Shown: in pieces, positions 1-12,000 of the stretch
Numbering within the stretch: the stretch's first letter is position 1
Layout: each line of letters begins with the position of its first letter
Assembly (NCBI RefSeq): GCF_040802235.1
Contig: NC_133156.1
Location: 187,867,851-187,931,850 of the forward strand
Reading direction: 5' to 3'
Source of the DNA: Manis javanica
Taxonomy: Eukaryota > Chordata > Mammalia > Pholidota > Manidae
Length of the DNA: 64,000 nt
Made by a program: the position numbers and the translations under genes
Notes under the pieces: generated by a model
The model's database searches: none
The model's input: the letters and a program-made list of their open reading frames with translations, nothing else
What the model was told of the DNA's origin: nothing

Positions 1-3000
1 CCAGAGCTACCACTTAATTCTCTTCGCGGGAGTGGTTTCTGTAAACAGAAGAGCAGGCTCTTATAGGGCACTTCATATCAAAGCACTTCTCTCATGGCAC
101 TTGGGATGTCAACCACTCCAGCAGGAGCCACTCTACTCATCTGCCTGAGTTAAATTAAGGCACACAGAAGGCAAGTGCTTTCTCTGGGCCCCCGAATGAG
201 CGGTGGGGTCGGGCAGGGTCCTAAGCTGATCAAGGCTTTGTGAGGCAGGGACATGGATACCTCCACGCAGAACCGTCGTAGGGTGTTGAAGCAAACGTTG
301 TGTAGCCAGAGAGATGCATGAGGTCAACTCCACCTCTGCCGCTTCCTAGCCGAGTCGTTGTTCTGCTTCCTTTACCTGTGCAGACTCTTTTCTCATCTGT
401 GAAGTGGAGATAAAAACTCCTACTTGAATTACACGGTTACACTGGTAAAGTTCTTGAGGCACAGCTCCGTGTGTACTTCGTGGGTGCTCAGTGTAAACAG
501 AGACCATTACACCTCTGTCGCGTAGTCCTTGTTGCTATCGCTTCCTTTGTGACTCCTGTAATTAATGCAGGGCCTGATGACCTCTGTTAGCACAACCCAC
601 AGAAAGTCAAGGACTTTAAAAGTTCAATAAACACTTTAGTTTAAGATGCATTCTTGTTCTCCGAAAGGCAGTAAACCAAGGGAAGAAAATGCATTCCTTT
701 TCCAAAAGGGATTTGAAACCAAGGCTCTTTGAAACAGAAGAGACTGGCAACACTTTGCGAGTCAAGTTAAGGCCCCATAGTAAATCAAAGTGATTTGCTC
801 AAGGTACACGGTAGGAACCTTCAGGGGAAACTGGGAGCCCTAGAGTCCCAGGTGCCTAAATTCTGGGCAAGAAGACCTTTGTCTTCATTCTCCAAAACTC
901 CAAATTAAGGGAAACCTTTGGGAATACATGCCCAGATTTTGATCATTTACGCTATAGCTTAATTCTGTACAAAATTCCCCTGCTTCTGATTCATGTTTTT
1001 CCAAGTATTGAGGAATCCTTCTAGGAGCGTCACCTCAGTTTCCTGGAGTAGGACCTGGTATCTGCATTGTAACTAGAAGAGATTCTCAGGCACCCCCAAG
1101 TCTGAGAGCCCACTGGCCTGAATACCACGGGGGACCGCCAGAGCAGGACGGGGTGATGGTGGGGGAGGCAACACCTTGGGGCCTCGGAATTCCCTCCAGG
1201 TCTAAGTGAAAACTGTTCACACCAACGTTGTTACAAACCCAAGCTATCTGGGGTAAACAGTTTCCTTCTTTCTTCTCTATAAATAAGTGTGGGAGTTCTT
1301 GGCAAGCTCTGCTCCTTACAGGGTGGGCAGCTGTGAACCAAGCGAGAGGTTTATCTCTTCTCCTAACCTTGTCCTGCCTTTTGCAGATGCAATTCCTTCC
1401 CTGTCTGCCTCACAGCTAATTATTTTAGCAGACAAGCTCTGAGCCTGGAGAAAACAGGACACATTCTTGGAAGTAGTAACTGTACTGAAATTTAGTGGGA
1501 AAAGTCCCTCCTTTGGTTCCAGCTTCTGAACATCAGCAAGTGGAGTGAGCTACCATTTGGTTCAGTGTGTCAGTGGGAAAATCTTGTCTTCCAAGAGTTT
1601 AAGGTGCTTTTAGTAGTTAATTTCATAGTGCCATTTCAGGGAACTTTGAACAACCAAGGTTTTTGTGATCTGGGCCATATTCAAAGTTGTCCAGTCTCAA
1701 TAATTCAACAGCCGTAGTGGGGGTGGAAGCACCGTAAATCCAAACTCTTTAGACTCTTAAAACATGGGAATTTCATTACATAAATAAATATCTCCCCTCA
1801 TATATTTGTTTGAAAGATGAATAAATGCAACAAAACAAAGAAAAACCTTCATTTTGAATCCGTAAGGAAACCTTTCTTACTGTTTTTAAAGGAGCTGAGG
1901 GAGGATTTTTGTTGGCTTACACGACAAATCTTAGCTTCTTTTGAATGGCATGAACAGAAAAAACATGAAAGGCATAAAAGAATGTTATATATGTGAAATG
2001 GAAAAGAGAAAGATAATGTTCAAACGACACTTCTGATATTGGTAGAATTAAACAAAACTAAACATGAAGTTATCACACCATTTTAAAAGAACAGTAGCTG
2101 AAAGTCAAGACAGTTTTCCTCAAACTACGTCCACCTGGGTGTTTGAGAAAAGGCAAATAGCAAACACCGAAACCCCAAAAATCCACATTATGAACAACAT
2201 TGTTTTAGGGCATCATAGGATTTTTCAGTTTTTATGCCTTAAAAATTTTACTTAATAGCTGTCATTAAAATGACTTTTGGTCATTATGAAGAATTAAACA
2301 CTCTGCTTTTGGACAAATTTCATATCAACATTCAGAACACATGCAGCTTCTAAACATCTGATATGCATTTCCAGCTAACTACTGTCAGAGGTGGTGCTTA
2401 AATGTCTGGAGGGCATTTGCTGTGTGCTCTAGAGTGAAACGGAAAATTTGAGCAAAGCTTTCATGGTGCAAACACAGGAATGAGATGTGCAGGCAAACAA
2501 ATAGCAAGAAAATACACCTAGCATCAGCTATACACTCTCCACCTAGCGAGAACCCTACAGCTTACTTGTATGGACTGCAGAAGAACTGGGTTCAGAAGAA
2601 AGAAGGTTCCTACTCACCCAGGGGGCTCATCCAACTCCTTCAAGAGTGATCCTGCACTGCAAACTAACCACCTCCTTACCTGCAGCTGGTCATTTAATTT
2701 TTTAGTCATGTGCTCACCTGTAACTGATTACCTAATTTTAGTATTTAATAGCATGCACCACCACCCCTTCAAATCTCTGGCTAAAATCATCCTTGCCAAA
2801 AAAGGCAAATGCAGGGGGTAAGCATTTATTTCTCTCTAGCAGCTATCAAACAAAATAACAAAATTCCACAAACCTCTGAATTTTTGGAACAGGGTTTATA
2901 CTTTAACAGAATCAAAACTTGAAAGAACTGTGTATAGGTGGTCTCCACGTTGCATCCAGAAGTTCGTTTCTATGTCCGTTGCATGGGAACTTGAAACACA

Positions 3001-3800
3001 GATATTTCCTCTCCAGAAGTAAAGCTACATCTGGTAGGTGGGTTGCTTGGCCAGACTACAAATCATTTTAATCCATTAAGCAGCTGAACTATAGCACTAG
3101 CTGTACTAGCTCAAGTTTGGGAGCTGGGAACCCTGCATGTCAGAAATGAGGGGAAAACATCTCCAAAAACAATTTTGAAATAAGCAGTTTGCTCTGGTTG
3201 TTTCACCATTTCCAACACCCACTCCCATCTACACGGGCCCCTAGAAAGTGAGCTTGCTTAATAATTTCTTTACATTTCCTCAGGCGTCTGTCTGTTTCCC
3301 TGATGCACTCCTTGGGCCAAACTTACAGACCTTCCTTCCTAAATCACAAAGAGCAGCTAATCCACACTCAGTGTCAGTCTGAGTCAAGGCTTCCTTTTAC
3401 TTCACACAAACGTGTAAATGAGTGATGGTGCTTTAAAGTTCCCAGGATAATTTGCATTTTGAATAGAGAATAGTAACACCCACCTCCACTAAGGACTTGT
3501 TTTGGGGAGGTGGGATGGAGTCAGCATACTGGCCGACCAACCCCGCTCAGGGCTGGTTTCCAGGGCTTGTTTCCATTTCACTTCTGTTTGCTAAAAGCTT
3601 GGAGAGCTAAGGAGCGGCAGGGGCTTGCAGGTGTCGGTCGGGGGAGTGGCTGCGACTTAGGAGCCTGTCCGTCCTGTTAATTTCCTACAGCAGGGGAGCC
3701 AGAGCTCGGCAGAGGCAGGACCGCTTGCGCAGCTAGATAACAGGCCAAACCCTCCCACCCCAGAGAGGCAGATTTGACAGGCCCCGAGTGGGGCTTAGAA
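1..3800. other. Intergenic DNA downstream of ACTR2
   Basis: No coding exon is recognisable. Open frames here are short and unlike any family I know. The stretch holds one good MIR copy (listed separately) and a possible second degraded MIR at about 740-870. A GC-richer patch near 3500-3790 contains a GATA-type site and a TTGCGCA palindrome of the C/EBP kind and could be regulatory, but nothing in the sequence proves this. Confidence 0.6.
330..520 (+). repeat. MIR SINE, diverged
   Basis: The stretch follows the MIR consensus in order: a 'cttcct...cctgtgcag...ctcatctgtgaa' core, then 'gtggagataa', then the region ending in 'gtgggtgctcagtgtaaa'. It is an old tRNA-derived SINE copy common to all mammals. 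Divergence is high and the ends are approximate. Confidence 0.6.
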
Positions 3801-3804
3801 ACTG

Positions 3805-4130
3805 CCCCCTTTTTTACAATTAAAGTATCGTTGATATACAATCTTTTGTTGGTTTCAAATATACAACACTGTGGTTCAACAGTTCCCCGTATTAATAAAT
3901 ACCCCCTCTAGTGCGGTCACTACCTATCAGCATAGTCAAGATGTTAACAGAATCACTGTCTTCTTTGTGCTGTGCTGACTGACTTATATTGTGATTTTGA
4001 GTTGTTGTGCCGCTTTGTCCCCCTCCCCCTCGGTAACCATTAGTCTCTTCCCGGTGTCTGGGATTGTTTGCTTTGTTTTTATATTCCATAAGTGAAATCA
4101 TATAGAAACCTGTACTTTTAAACACTCCAT
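3805..4130 (-). mobile_element. LINE-1 3' end, minus orientation, diverged
   Basis: It begins with a poly-T run, then the 'gtatcgttgatatacaat' block that opens the reverse complement of the L1 3' end used throughout this window. It ends in 'ttccataagtgaaatcata', equivalent to the end of ORF2. The copy is 5' truncated and more diverged than those at 19.6, 45 and 60 kb. No clear target duplication was found. Confidence 0.7.
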
Positions 4131-6365
4131 ATGAATCACAGCTTCCGTGATTCTGACTTCATAGTGAGAAAGACAATGAGGGGCAAATAATTGAAGTATA
4201 CTCTACCTACATCATTTCCTATGGGATACTTAACATATTAAATCCCACCAAACCACCAGTAAAACAAGCAGAATGGCCACCTTAATTGACCATCAAGTTC
4301 CTTCGAATTGTACCTCATCATACTAAAGCTTTCAAATGCAGATCTAAGAAATATACACACATTTGGAGATACACTGAAGGTTTCAAATCAAGGGGTCATA
4401 TGTATATATTGTCAACTAATTTTCAACATTTTAACCTTGGTTAAGGCCCAAATTTCCCATTCTTCAAACACTAAATTGGCATGAAATATGAACATATAAA
4501 AGCAGTTAATAGATACAATTCTCATTAAGATATCCTCAGATTTGGTTTCCTAAAGATAGGCCTTGCAATTTTCTTGTGCGTATTTTATGTCTAAAAAGAC
4601 CCCTTATCCCCTGCACATCAAGGTACTCATTTAACAGAAAGATCAAATTAATACTGTGGTCTTACCCTCAGAATTTCCTTTACTAATTGCTTAAGATGTC
4701 AACCTTTGATATTGACATCTTTGTATTCATATATTTACAATTACTTTTTTTTTTTGCAAAGAATTCTTATTTTTGAGAGTTGGGGACCTTTTTTTCAAAC
4801 TCCTATTCAAGGAAGAGCAAAGCAGCTCCAAAGGTTTTTTTTTTTTTTTTACTAACATTAAAAAAAACATTCATTAGGCAAAAGCTCAACTTGATGTTAA
4901 TGGCAAGACACTGTTCTCAAGACACTGGGCTCGAAAACCATACCGCACTATTCTTGTGACTGGTTTCTGCACTTCCCAAACCCAAACCATTCAATTGGTG
5001 CTCACATAGTTGGAATCTAATTTTCCATTTCAAGGGAAATTATTTGCCGAGTTCTTTCCAGTCTTTCCTTTTTCCTCTGCTGGGCAGGAGGAACCGAGTG
5101 TAGACACCAAGAGACAGGACAGGACAGGAACTGTTCTGCCAAAGGAAGAGAGCAATCATTTGGATCACCCCTACTCAGTTAGGCATTTCACATCTACACA
5201 CATAATGCAAACTAAAAGCCTTTTTTTCACTGCCAGAATGCAGATTATCTTAACAAAATAATAGCTTCTTTCTACCTAACTTCAGATGTTAAACAATGCA
5301 GAGCAAGATGCTTTAGGATACATTTAAAATCTTAAGTTTAATGTGAAAAAAAATCACTGGAATTTATGTAACACCTACCTTTTTTACATCCCCCCTAACC
5401 CAGGTTAATTTCTATTACATGGCTAAGGTTACATGCAATGTAGTGGTTCAAGTCAGCAGTTTGGCCTTCCGACACACTCACACCTGCAAATATGCTTTCC
5501 CAGGTCCTTACCCCCACCTCCCCCACTGACCTCCGACATAACATTTTCAATCTTTTAAGAGGTTAAGAAATTTGTGCTACAGGAAAAGGGTAGTTGGCCA
5601 ATTAGTCCAAGATTAAATAGCATGTTAAGTATTGAGCTACAATCAGTATTTGAGTTGCTAGCTCCCTTTAGTCTTTGACAGTTCTAATATTAGCACAGTT
5701 AATGAACCCACTCAATTGTACAGTGGTCAAAGTCTGTGTACCAATAACAAAAATATGATGTACATGGAGATGCCCATTCCATCAGCAGGGACATTTTGTG
5801 CGGTGCCCAGTTTTCTTCCTCTGTAACACACAGCTGTCACACAATTCTTCTGGCAACTAAGAGACTGGACACCAGAGGCAAACCTCCAGAAGCCCTGGGG
5901 AACTTGACCATGAAGGGAGCAATGAGGTTCAAGCCAAAAGTTCATGAAAACAGAAAAACAAAAATACTCTCATCTACTCCCCAGCCCCCACCCTCAAAGG
6001 CTACTATAAAAAGCAAGAAAGGGTCAGTGTAATAAAAAAAATGTCTGCAGATGAACTAAAATGTCCTTGAAAAGAGGCACATTATCTACAGGTCTATCAG
6101 GCATCCCTAATACTACAAAAGCCACCTTAAATCTCAAACAGTCCACTAGAGGGAAAAATCTCTCATACAGCTGTAGCTCTAACTTGCGATTTGTAGGGTT
6201 TTTTCAATGTATTTACCTCATGTATTTAAAAACATACCAGAAATAAAGAGATTTTTTTGCCAAATAATAGGACAACATTGAAATGAACTTGGCATTAGCA
6301 AGAATGAAAATATGAATAAAAGAAAATGAAACAAAAAAACAATTAGGAAAAATAAAGACAAAATT
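4131..6365. other. Intergenic, AT-rich, no recognised gene
   Basis: No exon or family-level repeat is recognised. Two homopolymer T tracts near 4745-4756 and 4838-4850 may be tails of very old elements. The start of the stretch marks the end of an L1 fragment; the other end is set by the likely poly(A) site of ACTR2. Confidence 0.45.
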
Positions 6366-8873
6366 CAAATTTACTTTGAAAAATCTGATTTTATTTTCTG
6401 AATCAAAAAATGTATTCACGTTAAATTTAGAAGTTTTGACTTTCCATTGATCTCTCAAAATATTTTCCCAATAGTGTTACCAGTGCTCAGAACTGTGTTA
6501 AGGTTAACATCCAATACCACATTTTAAAGAAAGAATTTTAATGTAGGACCTAGATCTAAAAGACCCTTCTCAAAGGTCAAGGCATTGGTAATTTTAATTT
6601 AAAAAGAAAAGGATTTTAATCATTATTGGAAATTTAAATGACAATGGCTTTCAGGAGCTATAAATCAAATCTCTTTTAAGACAGAACAAATTTTCATTTC
6701 TGACAGACTCATACCTGACAACTCCAATTAGACATAATATTCCCATGCCCCTAAAATTACTAAATACACTATTTCAACTTGGAAAAAGGAAATTATAAAA
6801 TGGAATTTTAAAATTATACTCTCTCTATATATAAACACAACATTTTAACTGTTGTTTGCTAGCAGAATTATGAAATTAAAACCAAATTCAACCTTCCAAG
6901 GGACAATCATAAATGCACTTTCATTGTTTTATTTAAGAAACCATCCATACTTTGTTGCTTTCTATCCCGTATTTTAAAATCATGACCAAAGGCCAAGAGT
7001 CAATCCATTTACCTGAAATAAATAGCTAAGTAGGTACTGGTCCTACCTTTGTGTCCTTTAACAAGTCCCATACTCAAAAGGCTGGGGGAATTTATAAGAA
7101 CATGATTTAGGAACACTTTAGATTTTCAAAGTGATTCTGACATCCATGTCAATAGACGTTATTCAGAGGCCATTCATGTGCACTGAAGCATGTCCAGCAT
7201 GCAGGCAAACTTCTTTCATTTGTTCAAATTGAGGTAAAACAGACAAAAAACACTTAATATTAACAGAAGCTGCACAGTTGAAACTCACCTTTTACTCCTT
7301 ATTTCATATAAACTGACTTTCAAATTTTCTCACAAAATGGAGACTCTAAAGCCAACCATCTCTCCAATTTCAGTCACCCCACAATCTTCTTTCAAAGCCA
7401 TTATTAGTAAAGAATGTTTCAAAATGAAGGAAAACTTTTCCCCCCAGAATCTACATTTGTTATTAGTAGGATATAATTTCTTATTACTTTACTTTTCAAA
7501 TTTAGAAAGAATTCAAGCCTGAGTGCTATTCGGTATTTTTCAGATACCAAGAAATAACAAGAGGATTCATAAATACGATTTTCGGACACAGGCAAGTCTG
7601 CTAACATTTACAAAATACCAAAAACACTTCTCTCAAGAATAAGATGGCTGAGATTTAGTAGTTATTAGTTAGTTCTTCAGAACAAATAAAATTTAAATCT
7701 TGACTGTTTTTCTGCCAACATTTTAAATAGTCAAATTTTACTCCACTTCCAGGCTTCAAATCAAAACAAAAACACTAATGAAAATTACCCAACTGGCAAC
7801 AAGTCCCATAGTCCAATGTTATTTTTAGCCCAACAATTATAACCCACTGCCAGTAATTATTTATATTTATCTACTTGTTTATATTAAGTAAGCACTGGTC
7901 AGTTATATAAAATAATAATTTGCAAGAATGGTACTTGGCACTGGGTTACCTTAATGTTTCTGGTATAAACAAAAGCACTTAGAAAACACCAGCTCCTAAG
8001 CACTTTTTTATCTGTAATTTGCATTTCCAAAAGCATTTTTTAAATGTTAACTTTTCAGCTGACAGATTCTAGGGAGTCTAATCCCAGCTAACATGGTTGA
8101 TTTTTAAGAACAAATGAATCCCTAAGACACATGGTAATGGGTACTATACTTGCTTTCATATCATATGGGAACAGTTTCAGACAGACAAAAAGTAGAAGAA
8201 AACTTGCCAAATCAAAGTTCTGTAAATAAAGTTCACCTTACGTACCCCAGAGCAGAAAAGCTCAAAAATAAAAAAATCAAAAGACCACCCCTCCTCCCGA
8301 CACAAAACTCCACCTAAAACACTTAGTTCTGAGCCTAACCTTTTCCTAAAACGTTAATCCCAGAAGCTTTAAGGTACTTAAAGCTGTGCAGTAACTATAG
8401 AAAGCACCATGCTACAGAGGAAATGCCATGTAGGGTTTAACCGCTACCCACCCACCCCTTACCACCCCCAACTCTAGTAATATGTAAAAGCTCCTATTAA
8501 AGTTTTTCTTATGCTAATAGAGGCATACCACCTAGGGTACTAAAAACTAAAACTAGCAGCATTAGAGCAGTAAAGTGAAAATAGGAAGCCTACAGGAACG
8601 AGCTGAAGACCTACTTAGAAGAAACAAAGCAGCAGACATGACCCTTTGCCCTCTCATTGTGTTTGTAGGGAAGTGCTGAATTAAACGGTCAGATTTACCC
8701 ACATTAACAAAAATTTAACAAAGTTTCCCCAAGACACCAGAATAAAACCTGACCTTTCCAGTCAAAGAGCACAGAGAGGCCTTTTCCATGTTGGGGAGTT
8801 GAATGAGTTCAAAGATGGGCAATAAAGGAAAAAAAGAAAGCATTAGGGGTGTAATGGGAACAAGCTTTGGAGT
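6366..8873 (-). other. ACTR2: ACTR2 3' untranslated region (candidate extent)
   Basis: About 2.5 kb lies between the ACTR2 stop codon and the best minus-strand poly(A) signal. It is AT-rich and contains no recognised transposon, unlike the introns and flanks, which fits a conserved 3' UTR. The length agrees with my recollection that mammalian ACTR2 has a 3' UTR of roughly 2.5 kb. The distal boundary is inferred from the signal alone, and a shorter form ending near 6910 is possible. Confidence 0.5.
6390..6395 (-). terminator. AATAAA polyadenylation signal, likely ACTR2 distal site
   Basis: TTTATT on the plus strand reads AATAAA on the gene strand. Downstream in gene sense is a U-rich stretch (plus 6310-6350) suitable as a downstream element. 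A second AATAAA on the gene strand at 6928-6933 could serve a shorter transcript but has a weaker downstream context. Transcript data would decide. Confidence 0.45.
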
Positions 8874-9044
8874 TTATCGAACAGTCACACCAAGTTTCTC
8901 CAGCACACGAACACCCTTTTCTTGGTATTCCTGTCGGGTCATCCAGAAGTTGTCTTTGTCTTTCATGATATCTGCTAGAACTGCACCTCCCAGGAACACC
9001 ATGTGCTTTCTGCGTGGTGGGTCTTCAATGCGGATCTTAAATTT
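8874..9044 (-). CDS. ACTR2: ACTR2 coding exon 9 (last), residues 339-394 and stop
   Basis: The acceptor is CTTTAG at 9045-9050 in gene sense. The exon encodes [14 protein letters not shown] at its start and ends LEKLGVTVR followed by TAA at 8874-8876. It contributes the last part of the actin fold, subdomain 1. The open frame continues directly into the 3' UTR. Confidence 0.96.
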
Positions 9045-12000
9045 CTAAAGGGGAAAGAGGACACGATAAATGTCACACATGCATAGTGCTTTCTGCTTTA
9101 TGAAAATGACTTTCTCTTGCTGAATTCTCACAAAAATCCTGTTATGTAAATAGGACAGCAGGACTTGGTACTGGGGATAGAGATATTTGTAGTTTACCCA
9201 AAGCTCATAAGCTACATCACATCCATCCCAGTATGCTTCGAACAGACCTGATTTATACTTGTTGCCCCATAATTATTAACAGCATCCCTTGCATTTGCCA
9301 GTGTCCTGATTTGAACAATAAATTCTACAATCACCCCACTGAGAGCCTAGAGTACCAGAGTCTAATACTGCTATGATTGTCATCTTGTACAACAGAGTAA
9401 GACTGAAGCTCTTTTCTTATAAGCAAAATCTTGTTTCTACTGTTTCAACTTAAATGAAATGTTCTCAAAATAAGCAAGGCCAAATATGGTAAAAATAAAT
9501 CATAGGGATGTTGGAAAAAATGAACACAGTAATGAAAATTAAAGACAAGTGGGAGAAATTTTATATTCTGTAGCTACTATTGTCTAACAAGGATACACCT
9601 CAGTCTGTATGGTCAGTCAACACCTGACAGAGAAACCTGAAAATGACAGCAGTTTTATTTACAGAGTCACAAATCCTGCAAAAGAACTCAGAGTAACTAT
9701 ATCATTCTAAATTGTCTTTACATCCTACAAACAAACCATAGGGCCTGGCAATGTATGACAGAAAAACACCAGTTCACTTACTAATCAATTCTGAGGCTAA
9801 ACTCCTGTTTAAATTTTTCTAATTTTTTTGCTCTTAAGCAGGGTCAGCAAACTTTTTCTGTAAGAGGCCAGATAGTAAATACTTGAGGTTTTGTGGGTCT
9901 CTGGCAACTACCTAAAGCAGTCACATACAGTATGTGACAACAGGTAACACTATGTAAAAGAATGGGCTTTTGGGGAGGGATTGGGTTTCCTGGGGGTGGG
10001 TGGATGGGGAGGATAAAAGGGTACAATTCTCAATCATAATATAAGCTGGTCACAGGGACAGTAGTACAGCATGGAGAATACAGTCAGTGATTCTGTAACA
10101 TTTTCCTGTGTTGACAGATCGAAGCTGTACTAGTGGGGGTGAGGATTTAATGATATTGCTAACTGTTGAACCACTGTGTTGTATATTTGAAACCAACATA
10201 AGATTGTGTATCAATGGTACTTCAACTAAAAAGAAAAAAAAAGGAAGTGATATTTAGAAACCCTAAAAAAGAAAGAAAGAATGGGCTTGGCTGAGTTCCC
10301 ATAAAACTTTACTTACAAAAAGAGCTGGTGCTGACAGGGCTGCAGTTTGGCTGTTCCTGCTCTAAGGGAAACCCAGCTAGCCTCTGAAGACACTGCTGGC
10401 CCTGCAGCTTTCTCAACTGGCTATTGTATCTCTCTCTGCCACCACCTTCTTAACCCTGGAGGTCTGGTAACAGCAATTCTTGTTCCTCATTATCGCTTCT
10501 CTCTTCCTCCCCTACAACTTCAAAGCTCCTCTAAAACTCCTTCCATCAGACTATTCCATCTACCACTCCTCCTTGTGCAAATCATCTATAGATCCCAGAT
10601 TATTCCTTCTCATGCCCTGGGGGTGGGTGGATGGTGTGTGTACATGCATGCTCTCTCTACCCTTTCCTGACACCATCCTTAGTGACTCTGCCCTTCTCTC
10701 CCTCTCACACTACCTTGGCAAGACACAAACTCAGGTGATTAACTCTACTTTGCAACTGCCTTCAAGCAACTGAACATGATAGGCAAGAAACCTGACATCT
10801 TATTCTGACATCTTATTTTAACGCTTCATTTACCTCAAAGGAGCCCCTCAGTGCTGCCTGGCAATCCCATTATATTTCTCTTCTCTCTTCCACTCTCCAG
10901 GACAACTACTTCACACCTCCTCCTCTATTTTATAAACCTCTACCACCTCCTCTCTTTTCTCAAAGCCTCCTAACCTGTCTTTCTACATCCTTCTCCCTCC
11001 CTCCCTCCTTCAACCATCTGTTCAGCACACCAGACTTAATAATCCCTTAGAAGCAAGTCAGATCCTATTGTTTTTCTGCTCAAAATCCTTCTAAGACTTT
11101 CTAGCTAGCTAGGAGTAAAGCCAAACTCTCTGCCACCCACCCCCTACCCTCCTTGCACATTCCCACCAACTCAGGGCTTTTGCACTTGCTCTCCCTGCTT
11201 GAAAGGTTCCAGATGGTCATGTGGCTCCCTCCTCCCTCCCTCAATCCCTCCAGGTCTCTGCTCCAAAGCATCTCATCAGAGTTCTTCCCTGATCACACCA
11301 CACGAAGGAGCACACCATCCCCACAACCACCACCTCTTTCTAACCTTGAATCTTACTTCATTTTTCTTCATAGTGCTTTTTACTACTGACATATTATTCA
11401 CAGGCTAAAAGCAAGGATTTTGTTTTTTTGTTCACCAGTTTTGTTTGTTTTAGCACCTAGACAAGTGTTTGGCATCTAGGAGTTTAAGAAATATTTGATG
11501 AATAAATAAATATTTACCTGAGACTGGTTTTAAACTGTAAGTCAAAAAAAAATCAGATGAATGAGTGAAGTACTTAGAAAACATCTTATTCTGTTTTTGA
11601 GACTTTTTTTTATTTAATGTTTTTGAGACTTACTCAATTTAACTTCAAAAATGAGTCACATGAAAGATGTAACATTACTGTCTCTATCACATCCATTTCT
11701 CTGCAACATGTAGTCTCATCATCTAAGAGTTCATCAAAGTTGGTTAGACAAAGCTCAGAGATTAACTCAGAATTAAATGACTCTTGGTTGAGTGTGTAAT
11801 ATACATAGTGTACTTAAGAGTCCAGAATTTGTAGGAAAAAATCAATGCAAAATAACCATCAACTACTATATACTAGTTTAAAAATTTCTTTCTGTTCTAC
11901 ATATCAACATAAATCAAGAAAAGTCTGTTTCAAGCACTACGATAATCAATGGGGATAAAAAGAATTAGAGACATGTTTTACAATCTGGGAGGATAAAACA

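Noticed and set aside
10347..10773. Two overlapping frames of about 100 codons in intron 8
   Set aside because: They lie in pyrimidine-rich repeat-like DNA next to an L2 and partly in a hAT end. They are not coding.
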